From positions 44,686-108,685 of the forward strand of contig ONDM01000012.1 in the NCBI GenBank assembly GCA_900316585.1: a DNA stretch of 64,000 nt, given 5' to 3'. This document shows positions 42,849 to 53,062 of the stretch, in pieces. The notes below the pieces were generated by a model. That model was given only the letters and a program-made list of their open reading frames with translations. It was not told where the DNA came from and searched no databases. How positions within the stretch are numbered: position 1 is the stretch's first letter; every line of letters begins with the position of its first letter. Both the position numbers and the translations under genes were made by a program. The DNA comes from an uncultured Prevotellaceae bacterium. GTDB lineage: Bacteria; Bacteroidota; Bacteroidia; Bacteroidales; Bacteroidaceae.

Positions 42849-44107
42849 TTTTTTAACAGGTCTGGGCGTAATCTTTTAGTGCGTTCAATGGCTTGTTCCA
42901 ATTCCCAATTCCTAATATTTTTTTCATGTCCTGATAAAAGCACTTCAGGAACTTTCCAACCTTTATAATTAGCGGGTCGTGTGTAAACAGGAGGTGCCAG
43001 GAGATTGTCTTGGAAAGAATCTGATAAAGCGCTTTGTTCATCTCCGATTACACCTGGAATTATACGAACAATAGCATCTGTCATTACTGCTGCTGCTAAT
43101 TCTCCTCCTGTGAGAACATAATCCCCAATACTTACCTCTTTTGTTATCAGGTGTTCACGAATTCTATAGTCAACTCCTTTAAAGTGTCCACAAAGAATGA
43201 TAATGTTTTTTTTCATAGAAAATGAGTTAGCCATAGGTTGGTCAAATTGTTCTCCATCTGGAGTGGTAAAAATCACTTCATCATATTCTCGTTCCTTTTG
43301 GAGAGACTCTATACATCGATCGATTGGTTCACATTGCATAACCATACCAGCACATCCGCCATAGGGATAATCATCTACTCTTTTGTGCTTGTCTAAAGTC
43401 CAGTCTCTTAAATTATGAACATGAATTTCTACAAGCCCTTTCTTTTGTGCCCTGGCAAGGATAGAACAATTCAAGAATCCTTCAAGCATTTCAGGGAGCA
43501 CTGTTAAGATGTCAATACGCATGGGTTCTGTAGTGTCTAGTTTCATACGTTGATAGTATTCTCCAAAAACATAAACTTCCCCTGCTTCGCGAAATCCCAG
43601 TGAACGATATAATCTTTTTGCTTTAGGATTATGAGGGTTTACAAGAAGAGTTACATGAGGTATTCCAAGTTCTTTCCCTTTTTCAATGCTAGCAATCAGT
43701 AGTTTTTTTCCTATCCCTTGATTCCTGTATTCAGGAAGAACTGTTGCAGAATCTATGTAATATTCACCTTCGCGTGTTTCATCTTGCATAAGATCTACAT
43801 CAAAATCCAAAGGTTCATCAAAAAGAGAAAAAGTTCTTTCTTTTATCTCTTTGTAGTTCGTGCCATCATAAGCTGTAAGGCTTGCTATAGGCTTTCCATC
43901 AATTTCTGCGATTATTGTGTTTTTCCAACTGTATAGAACGTCTTCGCGCTGACAGATACTTGTTATTTTTTCTATTGTTGCTTTTATTTCTTTTTTTAAA
44001 GGAACTGCATAAACTTCATCATTTCCTAAAGCGGCCATAACACTTTTTGCAACAAATTCAGAATCATCGAAATTTGCAGGTCTTATTTTAATTGTATCTA
44101 TGTTCAT
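42845..44107 (-). CDS. trmD: GNAT acetyltransferase fused to TrmD (tRNA m1G37 methyltransferase)
   Basis: One 420-residue frame holds two enzymes. Residues 1-195 are a GNAT domain ([27 protein letters not shown] is the acetyl-CoA P-loop; [26 protein letters not shown] is the end). Residues 196-420 are a complete TrmD, starting exactly at [12 protein letters not shown] (ATG at 43522), with the trefoil-knot motifs [12 protein letters not shown] and [14 protein letters not shown]. TrmD methylates G37 of tRNAs to prevent frameshifting. Because TrmD's normal Met is preserved, it may be made both as fusion and as free enzyme. Its stop overlaps the GH25 stop by 3 bp. Confidence 0.92.
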   Translation of the reverse strand: MNIDTIKIRPANFDDSEFVAKSVMAALGNDEVYAVPLKKEIKATIEKITSICQREDVLYSWKNTIIAEIDGKPIASLTAYDGTNYKEIKERTFSLFDEPLDFDVDLMQDETREGEYYIDSATVLPEYRNQGIGKKLLIASIEKGKELGIPHVTLLVNPHNPKAKRLYRSLGFREAGEVYVFGEYYQRMKLDTTEPMRIDILTVLPEMLEGFLNCSILARAQKKGLVEIHVHNLRDWTLDKHKRVDDYPYGGCAGMVMQCEPIDRCIESLQKEREYDEVIFTTPDGEQFDQPMANSFSMKKNIIILCGHFKGVDYRIREHLITKEVSIGDYVLTGGELAAAVMTDAIVRIIPGVIGDEQSALSDSFQDNLLAPPVYTRPANYKGWKVPEVLLSGHEKNIRNWELEQAIERTKRLRPDLLKN

Positions 44108-44123
44108 AGGGTTTAATTTTATG

Positions 44124-44154
44124 CAAAATTAGGTCTTTTATTCCGAATCCCAAA
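44124..44154 (-). promoter_or_regulatory. Promoter of the GNAT-trmD gene
   Basis: Minus-strand TTTG (plus CAAA 44151-44154), 19-bp gap, TAATTTTG (plus 44124-44131), 17 bp before the start of the fused frame. No such pair is seen in front of the internal TrmD start. Confidence 0.8.
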
Positions 44155-44189
44155 TTTTAAGTCTCTTTTTCTTAATTCAACTCTTGAAG

Positions 44190-46292
<2,103 letters not shown>

Positions 46293-46304
46293 ATTGCAAA
46301 GTTT

Positions 46305-46337
46305 TTTGGAGATAATGTAGAAAAAATAGTACTTTTG
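46305..46337 (+). promoter_or_regulatory. Promoter of dapA-ridA
   Basis: TTTG (46305-46308), 21-bp gap, TACTTTTG (46330-46337). An ATG at 46335 lies inside the -7 box and cannot be the start. Confidence 0.83.
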
Positions 46338-46364
46338 CACCTGATTTTCAATAGATATTTATTT

Positions 46365-47258
46365 ATGATTCAAAACGTATTCAGAGGAATGGGTGTAGCC
46401 TTAATCACACCGTTCAAGAAGAATGGTGATGTGGATTTTGAGGCACTCTTACGTTTGGTAGAATCTCTGGTAAGTAATGGTGCAGATTTCTTGTGTGTAT
46501 TAGGAACTACAGCAGAGACACCAACCCTCACATCAGAGGAAAAGGAACAGATTAAACGAGCAGTTGTTAAGCAGGTTAATGGAAGAATCCCATTGCTGCT
46601 TGGTTGCGGTGGCAATAATACTCAGGCTGTAATTAACAGTTTGAAGAATGATAACCTAAGTGGGTATTCCGGTATTCTTTCGGTATGTCCAATGTACAAT
46701 AAGCCATCCCAAGAAGGGTTGTATCAGCATTTTAAAGCTATTGCAGAAGCATCTCCTCTTCCTGTTGTACTTTATAATGTGCCGGGAAGGACAGGAGTTA
46801 ATATGACAGCAGAGACGACATTACGTTTAGCTCGTAATTGTTCCAATATTGTAGCGATTAAAGAGGCATCAGGTAACATTACCCAGATGGATGATATTAT
46901 TAAAAATAAGCCGGATAATTTTGATGTCATTTCAGGAGATGATGGTATAACTTTCCCTTTGATTACTTTAGGAGCTGTAGGAGTGATTTCTGTTATTGGA
47001 AATGCTTTGCCTAAAGAATTCAGCCGAATGGTCCGACTTGCATTGAACGGTGATTATAAAAATGCTTTAACTATTCACCATCGATTTACAGAACTTTTTA
47101 GCTTGTTGTTTGTGGATGGAAATCCTGCTGGAGTAAAAGCAATGTTAAATTTGATGGGTGCTTGTGAGAATGTTCTTAGGTTGCCTTTAGTTCCTACAAG
47201 AATTACGACAATGGAAAAAATAAGTAAGATTGTAAAGGCTTTGAACGTCAAATTTTAG
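46365..47258 (+). CDS. dapA: 4-hydroxy-tetrahydrodipicolinate synthase
   Basis: A 297-residue TIM-barrel enzyme, the first committed step of lysine and meso-diaminopimelate synthesis from pyruvate and aspartate semialdehyde. The Schiff-base Lys166 lies in VAIKEASG, the proton-relay residues Thr49 (GTTAE) and Tyr137 (YNVPGRTG) are present, and Tyr111 completes the triad. The start at 46365 follows from the promoter. Confidence 0.96.
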   Translation: MIQNVFRGMGVALITPFKKNGDVDFEALLRLVESLVSNGADFLCVLGTTAETPTLTSEEKEQIKRAVVKQVNGRIPLLLGCGGNNTQAVINSLKNDNLSGYSGILSVCPMYNKPSQEGLYQHFKAIAEASPLPVVLYNVPGRTGVNMTAETTLRLARNCSNIVAIKEASGNITQMDDIIKNKPDNFDVISGDDGITFPLITLGAVGVISVIGNALPKEFSRMVRLALNGDYKNALTIHHRFTELFSLLFVDGNPAGVKAMLNLMGACENVLRLPLVPTRITTMEKISKIVKALNVKF

Positions 47259-47263
47259 ATATT

Positions 47264-47641
47264 ATGAAAAAGGTGATTTCTACATCTAATGCACCAGCCG
47301 CAATTGGCCCATATAGTCAGGCAATAGAGGCTAATGGAATAGTGTTTGTATCAGGTCAAATCCCTGTAGATCCAAGTACAGGAGCATTTGTTTCTGATGA
47401 TATTAAAGATCAGACAACACAGAGTTTAACTAACATTAGAAATATACTTGCCGAGGCGGGTCTTACTATGGACCACATTGTAAAGACTTCGGTTTTTTTG
47501 GCTGATATTAAGTATTTTGCACCAATGAATGAAATTTATGCAAGTTTCTTCAATGCTCCTTATCCTAGTCGTTCTGCTATGGCAGTGAAAGACTTACCAA
47601 AAGGAGCACTAGTGGAAATAGAGTGTATTGCAGTCAGATAG
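47264..47641 (+). CDS. ridA: RidA-family enamine/imine deaminase
   Basis: A 125-residue RidA/YjgF-family protein: APAAIGPYSQAIEANGIVFVSGQIPVDP, the TSVFLADIKYFAPMNEIYASFF segment, and the catalytic Arg in YPSRSAMAVKDLPKGALVEIE. It removes reactive 2-aminoacrylate and other imines. Co-transcribed with dapA (5 bp gap). Confidence 0.94.
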   Translation: MKKVISTSNAPAAIGPYSQAIEANGIVFVSGQIPVDPSTGAFVSDDIKDQTTQSLTNIRNILAEAGLTMDHIVKTSVFLADIKYFAPMNEIYASFFNAPYPSRSAMAVKDLPKGALVEIECIAVR

Positions 47642-47663
47642 AGGTGGTCTTTAAATATTAATT

Positions 47664-47703
47664 GGAGTACTTGAAGTTAATAATTCAGGTACTCCTTTTT
47701 TTT
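47664..47703 (+). terminator. Terminator of dapA-ridA
   Basis: GGAGTACTTGAA (47664-47675) pairs with TTCAGGTACTCC (47684-47695, one G-U), followed by a run of T. It covers the end of the convergent DUF4421 gene. Confidence 0.88.
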
Positions 47704-48816
47704 CTTGAAGTTTAATCCAACATAAAAGTTTAAAGAACCAAAACTGTTGTTTATGGAGAATTGTTCTTTCTTATAGTTAAATGAATGATAAATAAAACTT
47801 AAACCTGCAAAGTATTTTGCATTATTGTAAACAAGTGCTACACGAGTGATTAAATCAAAGTTTAGATTCTTGAATCTTAAATTTTTAAATGGATTGAAAT
47901 CACCGTCACTTTCTAAATGAGAATGTGTATATGCTATAGCAGGGGTTAACGATATATCCAAAAGCCAATTATATTTGAAAACCCAGTTATAAGCATATCC
48001 AAAACTTATATTGTAATCAGAGTAATAGACCCGGTCGAATTTCATGGCTTCACTCATGTTTTCTTGAATAGGCTTAGGTAATTGAGTATAGTCAAAAGAT
48101 ACTTTATGCTGTGAATAAGAAAAGCCTAGTTTGAATGAACCGCAACTTCTACGCTGTTCTGTGCTCTGAGAATAGGCTGCAGGAAATGAAAAGAATCGAT
48201 GGTTGAAAATGTAGTAAACATTGATGCCTTTCATTCTAATGTTCAATCCATTGAAATTGTCATCAATAGAATTTCCATCAATAGCCAGTTTTTCTGGTTC
48301 TTGAATTTTGAAGTTATTTCCCGTTTTTCTATAATAAAGGTCTATTCCGATTTTACTAGTATAGATGCTAAAGTCAACTTCTGTATTTTTTTTCTCATTG
48401 GCACGTTTCTTCCCTAGTATATCATTTACATTGAAAGTATAACCTAAAAATAGCCATCTCCATCCGAAGTATGCACCTAAACGAAAGGTTGGTGCAGGAG
48501 AAAAATCTATTCTATTGATAGCGGCATTATCGGTACTTGCAACAGAAAAACTTTCAAATGTATTTGTATTTTGAATCATGAAAGTGAAATTGTAATAATT
48601 GGGAGAAATCCAAGCTGTATCAATGGCATTCAAATCCTCAATTTTCCCTTTCAGATATGCTTTAATAAGTTCTTTTTTCCTGAATTTAGACAAAGATGTT
48701 TTATTTACCGCCTTTATAAAACTAGAGTCTTTGGAAACAGTGTCCACTGGTTCCTGAGCAAAGCTATTGTTAAGGTAGAAAAAGCAACAAATAAATAGAA
48801 AAAAGAATTGTTTCAT
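47677..48816 (-). CDS. DUF4421 outer-membrane barrel protein
   Basis: A 379-residue exported protein (signal peptide to NSFAQ). The sequence DTAWISPNYYNFTFMIQNTNTFESFSV...FSPAPTFRLGAYFGWRWLFLGYTFNVNDI is typical of DUF4421, a Bacteroidetes family predicted to form an outer-membrane barrel; the last strand ends SLNFYVGLNFK plus a short basic tail. The function is unknown. It is 1 bp downstream of the oxidoreductase gene and thus co-transcribed. Confidence 0.87.
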   Translation of the reverse strand: MKQFFFLFICCFFYLNNSFAQEPVDTVSKDSSFIKAVNKTSLSKFRKKELIKAYLKGKIEDLNAIDTAWISPNYYNFTFMIQNTNTFESFSVASTDNAAINRIDFSPAPTFRLGAYFGWRWLFLGYTFNVNDILGKKRANEKKNTEVDFSIYTSKIGIDLYYRKTGNNFKIQEPEKLAIDGNSIDDNFNGLNIRMKGINVYYIFNHRFFSFPAAYSQSTEQRRSCGSFKLGFSYSQHKVSFDYTQLPKPIQENMSEAMKFDRVYYSDYNISFGYAYNWVFKYNWLLDISLTPAIAYTHSHLESDGDFNPFKNLRFKNLNFDLITRVALVYNNAKYFAGLSFIYHSFNYKKEQFSINNSFGSLNFYVGLNFKKKKEYLNY

Positions 48817-48817
48817 A

Positions 48818-49813
48818 TTAGATTTTACCTAAAATCTTATCCAAAACCCAATTTACAGGTGTTGCACTTATACCATCACAGGTACACGTACCTTTTTTTT
48901 GTAAATGATTAACAACGGCTTTAATGAGTGGCATTTGAACATATTCTGGATTTTCTATTTTGAGGGTTTCTACCCCTCTCTCTGTATAGATGGTTATTGG
49001 CTCATAGGTATATACACTAAAGTTCAATCTTCCTTTTTCACCATTAATTTCTATTCTATCTTCTTTTGCTGATTCATGACCTACAAAACACCAAGAGCCT
49101 GAACCAATAATGCCATTTTCAAAACGGAAACAGGCACTAACTGTGTCTTCTGCTTTATAAAGGGCTGCACGATTAGCACAACATCCCCATGCATCTAATA
49201 TTACGCCAAAATAGTCTTGAAGGATATCAAGTTGATGGGGGGCAAGATCATAGAAGTAGCCTCCACCTGCGATGTCAGGATGGAGACGCCATGGAAGATT
49301 ATCCCGATTGTAATCCAGGTCCCTAGGTGGAACTGAAAAACGGATCTGTACATCGTTTATCTTTCCAATGACATTTCTAGATAAAAGTTCTTTGATCTTT
49401 TGGAAATAAGGTAAATATCTTCGATAATATGCAACAAAGCAAGGTACTCCTGTTTGTTGAGAGACTCGATTAATCCTTGCGCAGTCAGAATAAGAAGCAG
49501 CCATTGGCTTTTCAATGTATACAGGCTTTCCTGCTTTCATTGCCATAATTGCAAATGTTGCATGAGAAGAGGGTGGCGTGGCAATGTATATGGCATTGAC
49601 ATCGGGGTCATCTATAAGTTCTTGTGCATCGGAATACCAAAGAGGAATATTATGCCTTTCAGCATAAGAACGTGCTTTTTCTGAATCACGACTCATAACC
49701 GCATGTATAGTGGATCCTGGTAACATGCCAAATGCTGGTCCACTCTTTTTTTCAGTTACCTCTCCACATCCGATAAATCCCCATCGAAGTTCTATTTCCT
49801 CTGCGTATTTCAT
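48818..49813 (-). CDS. Gfo/Idh/MocA-family oxidoreductase
   Basis: A 331-residue NAD(P)-dependent dehydrogenase. The Rossmann motif is GFIGCGEVTEKKSGPAF, and the EKPMA motif with the catalytic Lys follows. The C-terminal alpha/beta domain has DLAPHQLDILQDYFG. Substrates in this family are sugars, inositols or biliverdin, and this member's substrate is not evident. Its -7 box coincides with the integration site of the mobile element, so its expression may have changed. Confidence 0.9.
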   Translation of the reverse strand: MKYAEEIELRWGFIGCGEVTEKKSGPAFGMLPGSTIHAVMSRDSEKARSYAERHNIPLWYSDAQELIDDPDVNAIYIATPPSSHATFAIMAMKAGKPVYIEKPMAASYSDCARINRVSQQTGVPCFVAYYRRYLPYFQKIKELLSRNVIGKINDVQIRFSVPPRDLDYNRDNLPWRLHPDIAGGGYFYDLAPHQLDILQDYFGVILDAWGCCANRAALYKAEDTVSACFRFENGIIGSGSWCFVGHESAKEDRIEINGEKGRLNFSVYTYEPITIYTERGVETLKIENPEYVQMPLIKAVVNHLQKKGTCTCDGISATPVNWVLDKILGKI

Positions 49814-49842
49814 CTCTTTAACAAATACTTAAATTTATCGCC

Positions 49843-49852
49843 GCAAAGTTAC
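49843..49852 (-). other. Candidate attL of the integrative element, overlapping a -7 box
   Basis: The minus strand reads GTAACTTTGC, matching GTAnnTTTGC, the core used by IntDOT-type integrases. TAACTTTG within it (plus 49844-49851) is the -7 box of the oxidoreductase gene. Low-GC host DNA lies to the left and GC-rich element DNA begins within about 100 bp to the right. The right junction is outside the window. Confidence 0.72.
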
Positions 49853-50171
49853 TACAAAAAAGTGAAATGCGGAAAGATATAGTGATAGAATTGAGTTACA
49901 AGGGTTTTGGTTGAAGTGGCGATAATCCGTGAAGCCATTACAATCCCTGCCGAAGCCAAATCCTGACGCCGCTACGTTACTTGTTCGTAACCATGCCCGA
50001 AAATGCGACAAACGGGTACGAATAGCGAAACAAGGCTCTAAGGAATAGTGAGTTATCCATAACTCATGCGAAAAATCAGGTTACGGAAAAAGATTGCGCC
50101 GTTCCTCCCCGTTTTGCGTACCAACACCGGACTCTTCACCAACTAATTTTGAAACCCAAAAATTAAGGACA
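49853..50171. other. Element left-end region upstream of the integrase
   Basis: About 320 bp without a gene. It holds a perfect palindrome GAGTTATCCATAACTC (50050-50065) and a GTTAC/GTAAC inverted pair around TTGTTC near 49975-49990. These may be integrase arm sites or operators. Confidence 0.5.
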
Positions 50172-51407
50172 ATGAAGAGTACATTTTCAGTAATCTACTA
50201 CCTCAAGCGTCAGGTAGTGAAAAAGGACGGGACAGTTCCCGTCATGGGACGCATCACGGTGGACGGCAGCCAGACACAGTTCAGCTGCAAACTGACTGTC
50301 GATCCGAAACTGTGGGACACCAAAGGTGGACGTGTCACGGGCAGAAGCACGGCGGCACTCGAAACGAACCGTATGCTTGACAAGATGCGGGTACGCATCA
50401 ACAGGCATTATCAGGAAATCATGGAGCGTGACAACTTCGTCACGGCGGAGAAGGTGAAGAACGCCTTTCTCGGACTGGAACACCGCTACCACACGCTGAT
50501 GCAGGTGTTCCGCCAGCACAACGAGGACTACGAGAAGCAGGTGGAGGCAGGCATGAAAGCCAAAGGCACGCTGCTGAAGTACCGCACCGTTTACAAGCAC
50601 ATGCAAGAGTTCCTCGACATCCGCTACCATGTGAAGGACATCGCCCTAAAAGAGCTTACCCCGGCTTTCATCTCCGACTTCGAGATGTTCCTGCGCACGG
50701 ACAAGCACTGCTGCACCAATACCGTGTGGCTGTACGTCTGCCCGTTACGGACGATGGTATTCATCGCCATCAACAACGAGTGGCTGACGCGCGACCCGTT
50801 CCGCGAGTATGAAATCAAGAAGGAGGAAACAACACGCAGTTTCCTGACCAAAGATGAGATCCGCCTGCTGATGGAGGGGAAACTGAAAAACGCCAAACAG
50901 GAATTGTACCGCGACCTCTACCTGTTCTGCGCCTTCACGGGGCTGTCGTTCGCGGATATGCGCAACCTTACGGAAGAGAATATCCGCACCTACTTCGACG
51001 AACACGAGTGGATAAACATCAACCGCCAGAAAACGGGCGTGGTGTCCAACATCCGCCTGCTCGACATCGCCAACCGCATAATCGGCAAATACCGGGGACT
51101 GTGCGGGGACGGCAGGATATTTCCCGTTCCGCATTATAACACGTGCCTTGCCGGTATCCGTGCCGTCGCCAAGCGTTGCGGCATCACCAAGCATATCACG
51201 TGGCATCAGAGCCGCCACACGGCAGCCACGACGATATTCCTCTCCAACGGTGTTCCCATCGAAACGGTCAGCTCCATGCTCGGACACAAGAGCATAAAGA
51301 CGACGCAGATTTACGCAAAGATAACCAAAGAGAAGCTCAATCAGGACATGGAGAACCTTGCCGCAAGATTGAACGGCGTCGAGGAATTTGCAGGTTGCAC
51401 CATCTAA
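50172..51407 (+). CDS. int: IntDOT-type tyrosine recombinase (integrase of a CTnDOT-like element)
   Basis: A 411-residue integrase, the same length as IntDOT. The start at 50172 (MKSTFSVIYYLKRQ) matches the family. An N-terminal SAM-like arm-binding domain and a core-binding domain precede the catalytic domain. Catalytic residues by position are Ser259 (TGLSFAD, where other tyrosine recombinases have the first Arg), Lys287 (RQKTG), His345 and Arg348 (HQSRH), His372 (LGHKS) and Tyr381 (QIYAKI). Ser in place of Arg is the hallmark of IntDOT, which tolerates heterology in the crossover region. Confidence 0.96.
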   Translation: MKSTFSVIYYLKRQVVKKDGTVPVMGRITVDGSQTQFSCKLTVDPKLWDTKGGRVTGRSTAALETNRMLDKMRVRINRHYQEIMERDNFVTAEKVKNAFLGLEHRYHTLMQVFRQHNEDYEKQVEAGMKAKGTLLKYRTVYKHMQEFLDIRYHVKDIALKELTPAFISDFEMFLRTDKHCCTNTVWLYVCPLRTMVFIAINNEWLTRDPFREYEIKKEETTRSFLTKDEIRLLMEGKLKNAKQELYRDLYLFCAFTGLSFADMRNLTEENIRTYFDEHEWININRQKTGVVSNIRLLDIANRIIGKYRGLCGDGRIFPVPHYNTCLAGIRAVAKRCGITKHITWHQSRHTAATTIFLSNGVPIETVSSMLGHKSIKTTQIYAKITKEKLNQDMENLAARLNGVEEFAGCTI

Positions 51408-51418
51408 AAAGAAAAGCC

Positions 51419-51781
51419 ATGAAACGTGACACAATCATCATCGAGGACAAGGCAGTCAGCGTAACCGGTAACGACGTGTGGATGACCGCCACCGAAATAG
51501 CCGGATTGTTCCATACGACCGTCCCGGCAGTGAACGCCGCCATCAGAGCCGTCCGCAAGTCGGACGTGCTGAACGACTACGAGGTGTGCCGCTACATGCA
51601 GCTTGAAAACGGGCTGCACGCGGACGTGTACGCCCTTGAAATCATCATCCCGGTCGCTTTCAGGGTGAATACCTACAACACCCACCTGTTCCGCACATGG
51701 CTGGTGGGAAAGGCACTCTCACAAGAGAAACGGCAGACATACGTGATGTTCATACAGAACGGAAAAGCCGGGTATTGCTGA
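51419..51781 (+). CDS. RhuM-like protein (short)
   Basis: A 120-residue protein. VWMTATEIAGLFHTTVPAVNAAIRAVRKSDVL, then EVCRYMQLENGLHADVYALEIIIPVAFRVNTYNTHLFRTWLVGKAL, resembles the N-terminal domain of RhuM proteins (the TALF...YNLDMIISVGYRVNS...FRQWA pattern). RhuM proteins are usually over 300 residues; here only the first domain remains. It starts 11 bp after int and ends before a strong terminator, so it is co-transcribed with int. Confidence 0.7.
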   Translation: MKRDTIIIEDKAVSVTGNDVWMTATEIAGLFHTTVPAVNAAIRAVRKSDVLNDYEVCRYMQLENGLHADVYALEIIIPVAFRVNTYNTHLFRTWLVGKALSQEKRQTYVMFIQNGKAGYC

Positions 51782-51801
51782 TTGCACATACCCCATAAGA
51801 C

Positions 51802-51846
51802 AAGTAAACGGGTAGCACCACAAAAGGTGTCACCCGTTTACTTTTT
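51802..51846 (+). terminator. Terminator of the int unit
   Basis: AAGTAAACGGGT (51802-51813) pairs with ACCCGTTTACTT (51832-51843) with an inner CACC/GGTG stem, then T5. Little A run on the left, so it mainly serves the plus strand. Confidence 0.88.
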
Positions 51847-51858
51847 CATGAAACCGCC

Positions 51859-52164
51859 TCACTCCAGCGGCTTGCGGTAGTTCGCTTCCAGTACCCCGCG
51901 CAGCCCCGTTTCCGGGTAAAGCACCTTCCCTCCCAAAAGTATGAAGGGCAACACGCGGTTGTTGCGGTATTCCTGCAAGGTGCGCCGGCTCACACGGAGC
52001 AGTTCCGACACCTCGCCGTCCGTCAGGTAACGTTCCCCGTCCAGCGGAGGACGGTAGCTTTCCAGAAATGCGGACAGCCATTTCGAGCCTTTGCGCATAT
52101 CCTGCACCACAGAGGCTATCGGCTCGTCTTCCATCGTAAAAACATCGTTGTTCTCGTTCATCAT
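51859..52164 (-). CDS. Helix-turn-helix (excisionase-like) protein
   Basis: A 101-residue protein. The winged HTH (YLTDGEVSELLRVSRRTLQEYRNNRVLPFILLGGKVLYPETGLRGVLEANYRKPL) is of the MerR/excisionase type found in recombination directionality factors. The start is MMNENNDVF; either of the first two Met codons may be used. It corresponds by place and size to small HTH proteins next to int in CTnDOT-family elements. Confidence 0.8.
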   Translation of the reverse strand: MMNENNDVFTMEDEPIASVVQDMRKGSKWLSAFLESYRPPLDGERYLTDGEVSELLRVSRRTLQEYRNNRVLPFILLGGKVLYPETGLRGVLEANYRKPLE

Positions 52165-52195
52165 AACTTCGGATTCAGTGGGTGAATAAATCAAA

Positions 52196-52495
52196 TCATC
52201 TGCCGTGCGGATAGAGCGTGCCGACAAGCGGTATCAGCCGCTTCACCTCCTCTGGCTTGTAATAGAACCTGCGGTTTATCTGCGAGTAGCCGATAAGCCG
52301 CCTGTCACGCAGCGTCTGCAACGTGCGCGGGCTTATTCTCAACTGCCCGCAGACCTCCTCGCCCGTGAGCCATCTTTCCATGCGCCCCGTGTCGCTTTTG
52401 CGCCTCAGGGCGGCGACCTTCTCCGAGAGTGCGCCGAATGCCGCCACCATCATCTCGAAAGTCTTTTTCTCGATAGATACTATTTCCATATTCAT
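52196..52495 (-). CDS. Helix-turn-helix (excisionase-like) protein
   Basis: A 99-residue protein with a helical N-terminus and a MerR-like HTH (WLTGEEVCGQLRISPRTLQTLRDRRLIGYSQINRRFYYKPEEVKRLI). The start MNMEIVSIEKK is used; MEIV two codons later is an alternative. It precedes the other minus-strand HTH gene with a 31-bp gap, so both are one transcript. A minus-strand -7 box TACCTTTG lies at plus 52514-52521. Confidence 0.82.
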   Translation of the reverse strand: MNMEIVSIEKKTFEMMVAAFGALSEKVAALRRKSDTGRMERWLTGEEVCGQLRISPRTLQTLRDRRLIGYSQINRRFYYKPEEVKRLIPLVGTLYPHGR

Positions 52496-52513
52496 GTCAT
52501 TTAGAGTTTGCCG

Positions 52514-52521
52514 CAAAGGTA
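52514..52521 (-). promoter_or_regulatory. -7 box (TACCTTTG) of the minus-strand HTH pair
   Basis: A perfect TAnnTTTG on the minus strand 19 bp before the start; no TTTG at the ideal -33 distance, as expected for an activated promoter. Confidence 0.5.
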
Positions 52522-52613
52522 ACGAAACGGCATACAAGACGTATCGTTTTCCGCTGAAAGGCTGCCTGTTGCGCCGTTTGACCGGGTTACGGAGCCATCT
52601 TCCGCAAAAATCT

Positions 52614-52628
52614 TACGTGAGTCACGTA
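52614..52628. promoter_or_regulatory. Perfect palindrome TACGTGAGTCACGTA, candidate operator
   Basis: A 7-bp inverted repeat around one base, midway in the divergent region between the two HTH operons and 69 bp before the excision-module start. In CTnDOT the activator RteC binds inverted half-sites upstream of the xis2c promoter, so this could be the matching control site here. Confidence 0.65.
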
Positions 52629-52696
52629 GTGAGTTGTTAAAGTCCCTTTTGTTTATTGCCGAATTTTGTCGCAGAAACAAAAAGAAAGGACTGAAC

Positions 52697-53059
52697 ATGA
52701 AAGTGATAACAATGGAAAGTTCCGCCTACAAGGAGATGATGGCGCAGATTGCGAACATCGCAGGGTACATCCGCGAGGCAAGGGACGAGAAGAAACGGAA
52801 GCGGGAAACCGAAGACAAGCTGCTTGACACGGCACAGGCGGCGAAGATGCTCAACGTGAGCAAGCGCACCATGCAGCGTATGCGCACCGACCACCGTATC
52901 GAGTATGTGGTGGTACGCGGAAGCTGCCGCTACCGCCTTTCCGAGATACTGCGGCTATTGGAGGACAACACAGTAAGGAACGAGGAAGGGACAATAGACA
53001 CCCTGTTCCACAACCACACGCTGCGCACGGGCGGCAAACCAAAAGGAAGGAGGACATAG
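52697..53059 (+). CDS. Helix-turn-helix protein, Xis2c-like position
   Basis: A 120-residue protein starting MKVITMESSAYKEMMAQ; an upstream ATG at 52634 adds residues unlike the family. The HTH is LLDTAQAAKMLNVSKRTMQRMRTDHRIEYVVVRGSCRYRLSEILRLLE. It is the first gene of a plus-strand module with the order of the CTnDOT excision operon (xis2c, xis2d, orf3, exc). In CTnDOT the first two small HTH proteins are recombination directionality factors. Equivalence here is inferred from order, size and domain. Confidence 0.85.
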   Translation: MKVITMESSAYKEMMAQIANIAGYIREARDEKKRKRETEDKLLDTAQAAKMLNVSKRTMQRMRTDHRIEYVVVRGSCRYRLSEILRLLEDNTVRNEEGTIDTLFHNHTLRTGGKPKGRRT

Positions 53060-53062
53060 GTC

